A stretch of 64,000 nucleotides of DNA from Enchytraeus crypticus (GCA_905160935.1 CAJHZI010000651.1:241001-305000), one strand, 5' to 3'. Numbered from the stretch's first letter, positions 34,401-45,690 are shown. The notes: a model not told the origin generated them from the sequence alone. Numbers and translations are program-made.

Positions 34401-36307
34401 GTCATAATAAACAACAATTATAGCATACTTAATTAGAAACCCAACAAATAATCAGGAAGGGGGAACGGAAGAGCCTAAGCTCTGTGAGACAATACAGTCA
34501 GAATCAATTACAAATAATAAAAGTAGGTTTAATAATTGTCTTCTATGCTACAGAAAATGGCTATGGCAACCAAACACATTAATTTCTACCCAAAAAGAAG
34601 GTAAATAACAGAAACATAGTTATATAGATTTAAAATAAAAGATAGCCTACTTAAGATAGTCTTAATGTGACAAAAAGCAAGTGAATTAAAACGAGATTGA
34701 GCTAATATCAAACTAAACATAGTTGACTTTAAAACAAGTCGAAAAAAGAAATAGAATTACGTATAGTGTGGGGTAACTTGTCTAATGGTGCCTATTATAT
34801 GGTTACGTGTATCGGTTAGATGGGCGAAGACATAGCACGCTTGCATGCGAAGCAGGAGGCCATTGGTTCCTAACCCCCTCCAGATCGTCTCTGTATCCCT
34901 CGTGAATAGAAAACTGACGTTAAACGTGGCTTTATTGTATTATTTGTGTCTTACCGCCACACCCTATACAGAAGGTTGAGGAGGAAACGGTGGGCGTGCT
35001 GAAGTGCCTTCCCATTGTACTTCCGGTCATTGGTCCCCCTCCCACGGGATACTTGAGGTAGAGAGGGGTGGAGTCAGTGAACGAGATGTCTTGGGCGGAG
35101 TCAGATGACGCCCTTGACCTCGTGAACTTCAGAGTGTAAACCCCGCCCACAAAGGCGATGCTGGCCTGCTCAATGTTTGACACTGAGTCTGTGACAGGGG
35201 CAGTATAGTGGTTGCCTACATATCTGTGACAACAACAACAAGGTTGCCTACGTATCTGTGACAACAACAACAAGGTTGCCCACATATCTGTGACAACAAC
35301 AACAACAAGGTTGCCTACATATCTGTTACAACAACAACTCTCTCTCTTTCTCTCTCTCTCTCTCACTCTCTGTGGGTCTCTCTCTATATCTCTCCCCCTC
35401 TTCAACCCTCTCTCTACCCCTCTCTCTTCCCATCTTTCTCTCAAATTAGATCAGAAGGTGTGTGATATTTGCAGACTGTCTACTGATTTTTATGTATATT
35501 AATTAATTAATAATCATCATCATCATCTTCCCTGGAATCACAGTTCAACCAGGGCCTTTAAAAATAAATAAATAAATAATATAATAATAATAAAATAGCA
35601 TAATTTACTAAGATATTAACTTACGCGTCGACCACCACTCCAGTTCCTCCAGAGTCCACGTATCCGTAAATAACATCCTGGGTTTCCTGCAGAGAATAAC
35701 AATTCAAATTGTAAAACACTTTCTGCAACATATCAAGACTCTACTGAGTCTGAGAGTCTTATTACTTAGGCTTCGAACGTTGTTTATTTTACTTTCATTC
35801 ATCTCTATAGGATTAATTAACACTATTTCACTTGATATTGAACATTTAAATTAGCGCTAATTTAAGAATAATCTTCCATCAAATTCAATTGCTAGGGATT
35901 TTATTCTAATCACCAGATATCAAAGTGTATGACATATCGTTTGATGTCGTAAACCACTCTAAATACTAAATAAATTGATAGAAGATTGTAAGCTAGAATT
36001 ATGAAGGTGTAATTACAACACTACATCAAGGTTTGGTAAGACAGAAAGAATCACATTTCAAAGAAAAAATAGTAGATCAACGGTAAACGGTTAAAGTGGG
36101 GGATGCAGAGGAATTGCGTACCCCTAGCTTTCATTTTTCTGAGATGCGCTCCCCAGCAGCTATTAAATACTAGGAGATCTGTAAATACATTACAGGGTGT
36201 CCAATTCCCACTTAAACCACTGTCAAAGGTAGAATATTTGGAGAGATTCCGTAAAATGTTGAGAATAGGAGAGAGAGGGTGGCAGAGAGAGAGAGAGAGA
36301 GAGAGGG

Positions 36308-36369
<62 letters not shown>

Positions 36370-37339
36370 AGAGAGAGTGACAGATATATTATGTACAAGT
36401 ATATATACAGGGTGAGTAAAAAAAGTGATAACACCTGCAAAATGTTTGAATATCTCAGACTATTGTTAATATTTTCAAATCACACTTTTATCAATTACTA
36501 AAGGACAAATTTTTGATGAGTTGGCCAATTTTTGTCCATTTTAATTTATAGATTGGCCAGTTATACAAGTTTCAGCAGAGCAACCCCCTTTTTGAATGTA
36601 CTGTAAATAAAAATTATATTTAATTTAATTTGTTTGGCCCTGAAAAGGGTCGTTGTGGTGGTTCAGAAAGAACCAGTTGTATCTGCTAGAATTACGCCTA
36701 TTCGATATGCTTTCCTCCAGCTGCTACGCAGGACTGCAGTAGCTTTCGGAACGCTAAGACAGCCTTGATTCCAGCTTGGGCAGTCTCTCCCAAATTGATT
36801 GTAGCAATTCCTGCAGTTCTGTCTTTTTTAGGCTTCGACAGTTGTTTCTAATAGAGATGCAACATGATTCCCCAGACATGGTAATCCAGAGGATTTTGAT
36901 CGGGAGAGTTTGAAGGCCATTCATTCTTCTTGATGCAATGCGAATTTCTCTCGCTGATCCATTCCTTTGCTTGACGCGATGCATGAGCCGGAGATGAAAC
37001 CATTTGATAGAAGAGCATAACAATCATCAAACAGCTTGAGGAATAAAGTATTGACGTAATACTGAGCGCTCATCTATTCCTTCTCGCCAATGAAGTCCAA
37101 TATGCCCTTACCGTTGTAGCAAGCGCCATTTTTAGGTAAAAATGGGGGGTTACTCTGCTGAAACTTGTATAATTGGCCAATCTATAACTTAAAATGGACA
37201 AAAACTGGCCACCTTATCACAAATTAGTCCTATAGTAATTGGTAAAAAATTTATTTGAATATATTAACAATAGCCTGAGATATTCAAACTTTTTGCAGGT
37301 GTCATCACTTTCTTTTACTCACCCTGTATATTGTATAAA

Positions 37340-37391
<52 letters not shown>

Positions 37392-37420
37392 AATATATAT
37401 ATATATATACATATATATAC

Positions 37421-37491
<71 letters not shown>

Positions 37492-38899
37492 ACTATCAGA
37501 CCATGAACTGGGTGGGTCCCCAGGCCACAGCGACCCAGGTGTTGACTGGCTGGGTGGCGGTGACGATGAACGAGATCTTGTCTGTCGCCTGGTCATAAGT
37601 GAAGTTACACGAGTAGCTGTCTGTGCTGAAACCTGGACATACAAAATAATGGCAGCAACGAAGTATTAGAGAGAACTAGAAGATTCAGTAACAAGAACTG
37701 CAATATAGTACCATGGTAACAAATAAACTCCTTTGTTTACATTAAATTTTGATGAAACTCTGTTAATAATTAACTCTGTTAATTGGCTTTAATAGGCTTT
37801 CAGTGAATTATCATCCAACAGGAAGTGAATGAAAATTCTCTATCATTTTATTGACTGTAGCGTATCTTCTTCTTGTATATCTATGAATGGCAGGATTATG
37901 TCACGTGACTCAGAGAATAATATTCAGTCTGTCTGGAGGCAGTGGCGAAGTAGGTAAGACACTCGACCGCGGATCAGTATGTGCGGGGTACAAAGCCTGG
38001 TCTCTCCTATCACTGACATCGCTTTCGAGTAAGGAAACGGACGTTAACCTTAGCCTTACCAGCTTTACCAGTTTAACTCGGATTGTATTTGTTGGGGTTG
38101 AAGGGATTCAAATCCCTTGACAGATATCTTTAGTATAACTTTTAATAACTTTATAACTTTTAGTAAAACTTTAGCAGCTACCCACTGCTAAAGTTTTAAC
38201 CACACCAGTTTTAACCTTCTCCAAATGACTAAGCCTTATGACCTCCTGCTAAGCCTTCGATCCCTCTAACTACTCGCCTTGGACAAATTTATCAAATATA
38301 ACCCTGGTTTAACTATACGGAATAACTTTTTGCATATACTACAATATGCGTAACTTATTCCATGTGCTCTATTGTGCGGAGTAACTTTAATTTTAAACAT
38401 AATCTTTAATCGGAGTAGCCTTTTTGCTTTCGAATTCACCGACATGCTAGAGAGCAGGAACTGAAGTTAAACTTGGCTTTAGCTTTGTTTTGTAAATTCA
38501 TGGCTACTTTAGATGATAGGTGCTCCAGTTTGCTTCATCTAATAGCACGCATGATCAGCAGTGCGATACTTAAAGCTGGTAAGGCTTAGGCTAACGTCAG
38601 TTTCCTCACTCGAAAGCGATGTCAGTGACGGGCGAGCACAGGATTTGAACCCCGCACATACTGATCCGCGGTAGAGTACCTTACTGACATCGCCACTGGC
38701 TCCAGCAAGAAAGATAAAATAAGAATAAGATAAACCCTTTAAGATAAGAGAACTTCGAATGAATAGTTAAGAGAAGTAATTAGGATGACTTACTTCCCGC
38801 CGTGTCTGACGTGACGGCAGCTGAAGTGAGTCCAAGCATTAGGAACAGTTGAATGCACGGGAACAGACTTCCTGCAACTGATCTCAAGAACTTTCTCAT
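31351..38899 (-). CDS. DOMON domain / GGMSS-repeat / single-pass membrane protein (6 exons, 422 aa)
   Basis: Exons (minus strand): 38899-38794, 37632-37502, 35686-35625, 35223-34955, 32958-32353, 31445-31351; total 1269 bp, every junction GT-AG and in phase (1,0,2,1,1). Layout: signal peptide (1 to about 27); DOMON domain (about 40-175) with [34 protein letters not shown] and YTLKFTR; C-x-x-C at 185-188; about 200 residues of six-residue GGMSS[QEP] repeats; hydrophobic C-terminus (about 395-422) as one transmembrane helix with no cytoplasmic tail. DOMON domains bind haem or sugar; Met79 and His173 sit where cytochrome-type DOMON domains place their axial ligands, but that role is inferred. 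There is no cytochrome b561 or monooxygenase domain, unlike FRRS1 or DBH relatives. Function unknown. Confidence 0.85.
31446..31860. repeat. Degenerate (AATC)n in DOMON intron 5
   Basis: CAATCAATCAAT words with frequent changes; it starts at the exon 6 acceptor. Confidence 0.9.
31900..32300 (+). pseudogene. LINE-C: RT C-terminal remnant
   Basis: Broken frames read [58 protein letters not shown] and [12 protein letters not shown], the usual order at the C-terminus of RTE/Jockey-type non-LTR reverse transcriptases. Stops and frameshifts throughout. The trailing TATATATCATGGACCTGTCA is a tail shared by several other copies. Lies in DOMON intron 5. Confidence 0.75.
32353..32958 (-). CDS. DOMON gene exon 5 (GGMSSx repeat stalk)
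   Basis: 606-bp phase 1-1 exon of 18-bp units encoding [12 protein letters not shown] or GGMSSP, about 31 copies, ending [16 protein letters not shown]. Acceptor GATTATCTAG, donor CCACAG then GTTAAT. Low-complexity Gly/Met/Ser stalk between DOMON and membrane. The opposite-strand open frames here are by-products of the periodic sequence. Confidence 0.85.
33085..33290 (-). repeat. LINE-B tail block, copy 1 of a 200-bp duplication
   Basis: TACGATCGTTTAAAAAATAA, GAGAAAGCAAGGAGTAATA, TTACGTCCGTTCC, GGATGTCGCACCC, TTTTTATTTGTATACAATG. Repeated in the same orientation at 34245-34440. Both copies include a LINE-B 3' end and lie in DOMON intron 4. Confidence 0.7.
34245..34440 (-). repeat. LINE-B tail block, copy 2
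   Basis: CACGATCGTTTAAAAAACAA, GAAAGCAAGGAGTAATAATA, GTTTAACGTCCGTTCCCTC, GATGTCGCACCC. Partner of 33085-33290. Confidence 0.7.
34815..34940 (+). mobile_element. Diverged SINE1 relative
   Basis: Ends CGTGAATAGAAAACTGACGT then TAAACGTGGCTTTATTG, like the SINE1 tail; the head is divergent and the B box poor. A reverse relative lies at 44695-44825 (GCCAAGTTTAGTATCAGATT, GACGGGAAAAGCAATGG). Confidence 0.45.
34955..35223 (-). CDS. DOMON gene exon 4 (second half of DOMON)
   Basis: Acceptor TTGTTGTCACAG, phase 2. Encodes [20 protein letters not shown], then [22 protein letters not shown] and FCIGCG. Donor GGCG then GTAAGA, phase 1. The acceptor and first bases of this exon are tandemly repeated upstream (35224-35335). 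Confidence 0.85.
35224..35335 (-). repeat. Tandem copies of DOMON exon 4 splice acceptor
   Basis: The acceptor and first bases of exon 4 (TCACAG then ATATGTAGGCAACC on the minus strand) recur at 35255, 35287 and 35322, at steps of 32, 32 and 35 bp, joined by (TTG)n. Each copy keeps a polypyrimidine-like TTGTTGTTG and an AG, so there are four potential acceptors in a row. Frames shift by one unit, but the farthest copy is 99 bp upstream and open in frame with exon 4. Confidence 0.8.
35625..35686 (-). CDS. DOMON gene exon 3 (62 bp)
   Basis: Short exon between TTCTCTGCAG and GTAAGT. Encodes [20 protein letters not shown], the DOMON strand after the WVAV...M motif. Phase 0 in, phase 2 out. Confidence 0.8.
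36275..36378. repeat. (GA)n in DOMON intron 2
   Basis: GA dinucleotides; source of the ERERER / LSLSLS frames. Confidence 0.95.
36408..37326 (-). mobile_element. Tc1/mariner-type element with decayed transposase, in DOMON intron 2
   Basis: Terminal inverted repeats of about 190 bp starting CAGGGTGAGTAAAAAAAGTG and ending CTTTTACTCACCCTG, flanked by TATATA. On the minus strand, two frames (37030-36754) carry the transposase end: [31 protein letters not shown] (the DDE/D-transposase C-terminal box), then [16 protein letters not shown]. Frameshifted, and most of the transposase is deleted. Confidence 0.85.
37340..37492. repeat. (TA)n(GA)n next to DOMON exon 2 donor
   Basis: (TA)n 37340-37467 then (GA)n to 37490, beginning about 10 bp inside the intron after exon 2. 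Confidence 0.95.
37502..37632 (-). CDS. DOMON gene exon 2 (first half of DOMON)
   Basis: Acceptor ATGTCCAG, phase 1. Encodes [20 protein letters not shown], then [19 protein letters not shown] and TQFM. WVAV plus the trailing Met is the DOMON signature. The donor ATG then GTCTGA is weak but gives phase 0, as exon 3 needs. Confidence 0.8.
37930..38085 (+). mobile_element. SINE1 in DOMON intron 1
   Basis: GGCAGTGGCGAAGTAGGTAA, CGGGGTACAAAGCCTGGTCT, ACGTTAACCTTAGCC. Confidence 0.8.
38573..38706 (-). mobile_element. SINE1 in DOMON intron 1
   Basis: AAAGCTGGTAAGGCTTAGGC, TAACGTCAGTTTCCTCACTC, GGATTTGAACCCCGCACATA, ACATCGCCACTGGCTCCAGC. Opposite orientation to the copy 500 bp away. Confidence 0.8.
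38794..38899 (-). CDS. DOMON gene exon 1 (signal peptide)
   Basis: ATG at 38899. Encodes [20 protein letters not shown] and [15 protein letters not shown], a clear signal peptide. Perfect donor GGGAA then GTAAGT, phase 1. Confidence 0.8.
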
Positions 38900-39234
38900 C
38901 TTTCTTTAATTAATTACGAGTTCCCGATGAATTAATTAAAGATAGACAAACTTATTGGCACCGTCCGTGCCAGACTGCAGTGAAGAGCTGATGTCAGCGC
39001 CTGCACTCTGTGGAAACAAAATAAACGTTAAATGTACAATAGATATTATAGAGGTAAGTGGACAAGCTCAACTAATATTCCTTTATTTGATGCATGCTGC
39101 CAGTAAACATGCGTACTTGTAGAGCCTATATACATGTAAATGTATATCCATGTACATGCATTCTCGCTCTCACAGTGAGACCATACCATATACATGTATA
39201 TGGTACTATACATGTATATAGGCGTTATAAACCA

Positions 39235-39420
39235 TGCACGGACAGGTCCATGGCATACAACGCCTTCACTGATCTCTATCATCCGTTTTCTTCTTCATGT
39301 CCACTTCGAGTGGATATTTATATCATATATAACATTCCTTTTGATATACCATTATTCTTGGGGGATTCTGCGTATGATGAGGTGGGCCCCTATGCCTTCC
39401 TCAGCTTCGACTAGCATTTA
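39235..39420 (-). mobile_element. Tail family, reverse copy
   Basis: GACAGGTCCATGGCATACAA, CATGTCCACTTCGAGTGGAT, TTCTTGGGGGATTCTGCGTA, GGGCCCCTATGCCTTCCTCA; complement of the 54.2 kb copy. Confidence 0.6.
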
Positions 39421-39962
39421 CTGGGCAGGGGCGTCATTCCCAGTGGATTACAGAACATAATTTTATTTATATCTCTCCTACAGAATGTGTGCTAAAGGCA
39501 CACATACTCTATGAGAGATTTAAATAACGAAATGAGAACACCCATGATCAACTGATTGTTAAATTGAACACACACATACCACGGTGACAAACCATGATGA
39601 ATTCACTGCTTCTAAATTTACATTTCTGAATTGAATTTTTTATAGTCGCCTCATTCTAAACAAGTGGTTTTTGGTTAGAAGACAAAGATTAACACAAGAA
39701 TTCTCGCATTGAACATGTCTAGGGAGAGATTTATTTTAATGTTTGACAAGTTCATGGCACAAAGTTCATGACAAGAGAGAGCCACCACAGATATCATCAA
39801 GAGAGAACACCATCGACCAAACGAATTGATGTTACCAGAACGCTCCCTATCTTGTTGCAACAGAACTTCTTCTTTGGGCCTAAATATAACTTCAGACACA
39901 ACTAATATTAGCACTGAGGTGATTTCTAGGTGGCCTCTTTTAATTTTGTTGTTGTTTCGTAG

Positions 39963-40118
39963 GCCTATCTGCAGGTTGGGTAAGATCGAGTAGAGCTGGA
40001 ATAAGAAACTCTCCAGAGTTTGCACGCAAACACTCCATCAGCCTATCTGCAGGTTGGGTAAGATCGAGTAGAGCTGGAATAAGAAACTCTCCAGAGTTTG
40101 CATGCAAACACTCCATCT
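39963..40118. repeat. 78-bp tandem duplication
   Basis: Two almost identical copies from GCCTATCTGCAGGTTGGGTA to GCAAACACTCCATC, starting at 39963 and 40041; one base differs (CACGC / CATGC). Confidence 0.93.
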
Positions 40119-40618
40119 GCTGACTAATTTACCATTTTCCTTAAGTGACTATAGTAACCCACATTGTGCTCGTGTTAACAAAGAATTGTGAGAACTCTGA
40201 CTGAACGTATTTGAAGCGACGACTAAACTAAGAAATTGTGGTTGAACTGTCTGAGTTATTGGTTGTTTATTCGCATTCTCGCTCAAATTTGAAGCTGATA
40301 GGTTCTCACAGGCATATCGGTTGTGGGTGTCGACTATGATTAGAGTTTTTGATATTATATTGCTCGTTACACAATCACCACAGAGTTGCGGTAACTCACA
40401 TTTTTCTTCTGTTATTGGTAAATACTGGGCAAGTAAATTTGGGAGATACATTTGAGTCATTTGACCAAGCAGTCTTTAAAATGAATGCATTTGAACCGTG
40501 CCCATTGGAATTTAAATTAAGTAAACGATTGAGAAGTCTAGAAATTACATATATTAGTTTCTTACTAGAAAAATATATGCAATCCTAAACTGACTATTCT
40601 TCATGATTGTAAATTATC

Positions 40619-40698
40619 AAATCCTGCGCTCGCCCGTCACTGACATCACTTTCGTGTGAGGAAACTACTGTTAACCTTAGCTATACCAGCTTTTATCA
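40619..40698 (+). mobile_element. SINE1, 3' half
   Basis: AATCCTGCGCTCGCCCGTCA, TGTGAGGAAACTACTGTTAA, CCTTAGCTATACCAGC; head missing. Confidence 0.7.
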
Positions 40699-40794
40699 TA
40701 AACATCACGTAGTACAATAAAATAGAGTTATATATTTTAATAATTTGAAATCCCCTATTGAACATATTTGAAAACGAAGTAATTCGTATTATAA

Positions 40795-40905
40795 CGTAAT
40801 TCGCATTATAACGTAATTCGCATTATAATGTAATTCGTATTATAACGTACATCGTATTACAACGTAATTAGTATTACAATGTATTGCGTATTACAATTGC
40901 TAAAC
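40795..40905. repeat. 18-bp repeat (TTATAACGTAATTCGTA)
   Basis: About six units of TATTATAACGTAATTCG with changes. Confidence 0.85.
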
Positions 40906-41751
40906 GGAGTTGACTTCCAGCGTCACTGGCCGCAGACTAATAACTGTATTTAGAAAAAGTAAGGCGGGTAACAAGTTCTTAAATTGTCATAGCATTTAAT
41001 AATTCAGGGCTTCCCATAACAGTGAAAAACTTTAAAGTGGTTTCTAAAACCACCTGAAATTCTTGAACAGTAATTAGATAAACAGAAGAAACTCTTTGCA
41101 ATATTCTAAATGCAGCCCCGTGCATCGTAAAGGAATTTGGTTGAGACAGTGACTGTTAAATGTCTAATTGAATTGATTTTTTTTAAGTACTAAGAAATTG
41201 AATTTTAATTGAAATACCAAGAAAATTTAGGAATTCCTGCTCAGTTAATAAATAGAAAGAGCTCACATCATCATAATACACATGACAGACATGACAGAAA
41301 AGAATGGTAAATCAATTTGCAGTGAAGCAACGTGATATGATGCAGAAATTACAAACAAATAATACTATTATGAAAAGTTCAATATTGAGTTCACTAATAT
41401 GGAACGATCGTTTTTGATACTTTCAATGCGAATGAATTAAAATATCGAATCAAAATCAACTAATCTAATCAAAATAAGGGACTTAAAATAATGGACTTAA
41501 AATAATGGATTTATTTTGTTGTTATCCTTGACTTGAGTTCAATATAATTCAACTATTCTCAGTCTACCCTGATGGTCCTAAATATCACAAGAAATGACAA
41601 TTACAATTAGTCTTCAGCATAAAAGCTGAGAAACTTTCAGACAACGTGTAGCCAGCCATTGTTGATCTCGTGTGATATTTGAACAATTTTTAGGGAAGCT
41701 GAAGTTAGCTGCTGGATGGCTGCGTGAAGATTTTGCTGATACAGCAATTCA

Positions 41752-41882
41752 GCTGTGTCAGCAGGTAAGATACTCGACCGCGGATCAGTATGTGCCGGAT
41801 TCAAATCCTGGGCTCTACCGTCACTGACATCGCTTTCGAGTGAGGAAACTGACGTTAGCATTAGCATTACCAGCTTTTTACA
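41752..41882 (+). mobile_element. SINE1
   Basis: GTCAGCAGGTAAGATACTCG, CGGATTCAAATCCTGGGCTC, GAAACTGACGTTAGCATTAG, ACCAGC-TTTTT. Confidence 0.8.
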
Positions 41883-42654
41883 CTCGGTTAAACCCATGGC
41901 ATAAGTCACGGAGAATCATAAACACGTGTGACAATAGATATGAAGAGGTTCGGGGTAACGTTTTGGTTAATGTTTGCATTCAGGGCCGGGCGTACAGGGT
42001 GACGCTAATAAAATGTGTGCATCTTCTTCTTGCAGTTTGACGCACTCATTCGCGCATAATATAACAATGCGCGCATAATATAACGAATATTGTGTGTAAA
42101 ACAGCATCACGAAGTCGTTGAGATGTTTATGGGCTAACTGCCATAGTATAACAAGTATTGTATAGAGCAAGCAGTGAAATAATTCTACTAGAAAAGTTTT
42201 AACCCAGCGAGTGTCCAACTACATTTTACTGCTTCGTGAGGCGTAGATTCAACACAATTGTTAAAACGTTCCTTTTATTTCTTGTAGAAATTCTCTTTTG
42301 GTATTTTTCACATTTGTTGGATGTTTGTCGCATTTGTAATTTATCTGAGCATATGTATTGTATTTATCAAATGTGCTTTTACTGGATTTTGGGATAAACT
42401 CATAGTCAATCAATCGATCAATCAATCGTCATTTATTGTTAGATTTCTTGAGTGAAGGCTCTTAATGACTCCGACATCAAAGCACATGTTCTATTAGAAA
42501 CTCAAGCACATGTTCTTTTAGTCGCATTTTATATAAGCAACAACAACACACATGTAAAAACAATGTGCCAGTGGAAGAGAAATGTAAAATAGCAAATCAC
42601 ATAAAGTTCAGTTGCTCCAACAGGAGTAACCTATAGCACAACCGTTGACTGCCA

Positions 42655-42915
42655 AGGTAGGGTTAACAACCTATGAGGGTTAACCAGAGAGAGTTAACCA
42701 CATATAATGGTTTAACCAGTGGGTTAATCACCTTTGAGGGTTAACCAGAGAGAGTTAACCACATATAATGGTTTAACCAGTGGGTAATCACCTTTGAGGG
42801 TTAACCAGAGAGAGTTAACCACATATAATGGTTTAATCAGTGGGTTAACCACCTTTGAGGGTTAACCAGAGAGGGGTAACCACATATGATGGTTTAACCA
42901 ATGGGTTAACTACCT
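42655..42915. repeat. 61-bp minisatellite
   Basis: Four units: GGGTTAACCAGAGAGAGTTA, ACCACATATAATGGTTTAAC, CAGTGGGTTAATCACCTTTG. Each contains several GTTAAC sites. Confidence 0.92.
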
Positions 42916-43992
42916 ATGCCTATCTCATAATGCCCTAAGAATTCTGATTATAGCTTGCGTTTCGATAAGTGTCGCTATTTTTGGCGGAGCAACGGTAACC
43001 CTTCACGATTAGGGTTTAGTAGGCTTTGAATGGGCTTTGCTTGTGATTTAGCTTGAGGCGAAATGTTAGAAATATCCTTTAGTGTTCAACCCAAAAAGCA
43101 AATCTCGAGCAATACAATATAATGTAAATCCATTGTTTATCACGCTCTTTCTAAAACTCACTGTTTTACGAACAGGATTTAAGGCATTTTTCTCAACTGC
43201 TCACAACAACCAGATAAAAAACTTTAGGTCTTCGTGGTCTAGATAGGCCGTTGACCTACTTGTAGTCAAGAGAACCCTAGTAGAGTTTTCTATATTATGT
43301 TCAAGCACATGCGTACACATCAAGTCATATGAATGATAAATTGTTATGTATGTGGAGTTAAACGTGATATTCAAATATCTAAACGTTCTTCACCCACCCT
43401 TTCTTTAGTCTGTTGCTTGCTTATAATTTATAAGAAGAAATACGCGGTCATGCATAAGATGTCTCACAACGCTATAAACAGCAGAATTCTATGTTATCAC
43501 GGGTCATAAACATGACTGCGCAGTTTATACCCAAAGACCAAACAGTGAGAGAGAAATAGACAATTGCACAACTGAACGTGTTCAGAAAAGGCGAATTAAG
43601 TCGATGCAATATGTCGGCAATGTATTTGCAAGAAACGATGAAGATGGGTAATCTTTGAGCACGACGTGGAGATATAAGTGTTCTGGTGAAATGTGGAATA
43701 ATATTTAATCTTTATTCAGCTTAAGAATAAATCGAATGGTAGAGAGTCCATATCTGAAGATGATTGAATCCAAGCAATTGATGCATCAACTGTCTCCATT
43801 GTTCCAATTCTGTTCCTAATTCTCTTAGACCAGTTCTCCAGCTCTAGTAAGAATCCAAGGAAAAAGAAGCAAGTGAGCTTTTGTGACGGGATTAACTCGT
43901 TGATCTATGGAGTGATCTTTATATGAAGGGCGAATGCAGTGTGTATACATGTACGTACCATGGTCCTGACACTTTTTCAAATCAATACATGT

Positions 43993-44033
<41 letters not shown>

Positions 44034-44690
44034 GTGTACAAAAATATTCAAATGTAAATGTAAATCTATAAATATAACAAGCATTGCACTAGTACAATGC
44101 AATAAACTTTACAGCAGAATTTTATAACAATAACTCAGGTATAACAATAGTATGTCTTTGTATTTGAGGTTTTTGAGCGATGAACTGGGTGCTTAGGCTT
44201 ATTGGTCATCTAACGTTTGCATTATGATAAAAGCGATCTTTCACTTCAAATGATTCTCTCTGTCTCTGTACTACACATTGCATACAGAGGAGTAATACTA
44301 GCGGTGGCTCTTCTGCAATAATTTTCATAAGAGAAAATTCTATTGTTAAACAAGTTTTACTTTACGCAACTCTCTCGTCCTTGGCTTCACAACGATTGCA
44401 TCGTGCATAGTGTTCCTGTAACAGTATGGAGGTATAACAGTGTGGAGGTATTTAGAGCCCTATAGTTTAGGTATTTTCATAGCTTTTAAATGAATGCGTC
44501 TTCAACTGCATTGTGTAGACATACACAACGAAAGAATAGGCCTGTTTACGTGTTTGTATTGTCACACAATACCTCAGCGTCATGTCTCAATGATTATCAA
44601 GTAAACCGACCAAGCATCTAAGTCGCATCAACTAAACAACTGCAGTAACCACAGTGTGTGCACAAAACATTCACATGACCTAATTTAATC
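42916..44690. other. No gene recognised
   Basis: Intergenic; (GA)n at 43998-44030. No supported coding sequence. Confidence 0.6.
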
Positions 44691-45024
44691 TAAAAACCAG
44701 TAAAGCCAAGTTTAGTATCAGATTCCTGATCGATACAGTGACGGGAAAAGCAATGGATTTGAATCTGCACCTACAGCTTCGCTGTCGAACAACGTGTCAA
44801 CAGGCCACCGGCTCCGTCCCTAATTGGCTCATCCCCTCTAAATATTTCATAAATAAATTAGGCCTAAAATTAAATTTTGACAACTTTGAACATTTCCTGG
44901 GAAGGTGCTGTGAGGGTTGCTGAAGACAGAAAAGAATGGAGGAATGTTGCCGCCCTATGTTCTGTTCAGAACTGAAGGAACTGATGATGATGAAACTTTA
45001 ATTAAATTATCAGATATAGTTAAA

Positions 45025-45165
45025 TAATTTAAAGCTAAAAAGCTCATGTTAATGTTAGTTTCCTCACTCGAAAGCGATGTCAGCGACGGGAGAGTCCGGG
45101 ATTTGAACCCCGCACATACTGATCCGCTGTCGAATATCATAGCGACATCGCCATTGGTTCCAGAT
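45025..45165 (-). mobile_element. SINE1
   Basis: AAGCTAAAAAGCTCATGTTA, TCCTCACTCGAAAGCGATGT, GGATTTGAACCCCGCACATA, GACATCGCCATTGGTTCCAG. Abuts the 26-bp array. Confidence 0.8.
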
Positions 45166-45335
45166 AGTGAACAAACTACATGCATGTATTCAGTGAACAA
45201 ACTACATGCATGTATTCAGTGAACAAACTACATGCATGTATTCAGTGAACAAACTACATGCATGTATTCAGTGAACAAACTACATGCATGTATTCAGTGA
45301 ACAAACTACATGCATGTATTCAGTGAACAAACTAA
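45166..45335. repeat. 26-bp minisatellite
   Basis: 6.5 units of CAGTGAACAAACTACATGCA then TGTATT; each contains the palindrome ACATGCATGT. Confidence 0.95.
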
Positions 45336-45478
45336 TGTACATATTTGCGGTAAGCTGGACCATCCGGTGCACAGAAATATGATGCTGTCAGGTAAGTTTT
45401 AGTGATTGTGAGTTATTACGTTTTCCTAGAGGAAATGATGTAATTTCAATGTAATGTTCCTAAATAAAATGTAAATTA

Positions 45479-45522
<44 letters not shown>

Positions 45523-45554
45523 TACACATACTCTCTCTCTCTCTCTCTGTCCTT

Positions 45555-45690
45555 AACATGCCAAATGGCAGATCCAAGGAACATATTCATACTCAGAGAC
45601 TGTGTCTACGCTTCATAAAGTCACACAATAAATCAATAGAACAATCCCTTCACAAGACTATGCAGTATCCACAGCTTATGTGGCCAATCC
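45555..45690 (-). mobile_element. Same tail family, short reverse copy
   Basis: CCAAATGGCAGATCCAAGGA, CAATCCCTTCACAAGACTAT. Preceded by a (CT)n tract, as the other copies are flanked by (GA)n at the tail. Confidence 0.55.

Noticed and set aside
36103-36501. 132-codon plus frame
   Set aside because: Centred on (GA)n and running into the mariner end.
40149-40460. 103-codon minus frame
   Set aside because: No recognisable domain, AT-rich composition like the surroundings, no splice partners found.
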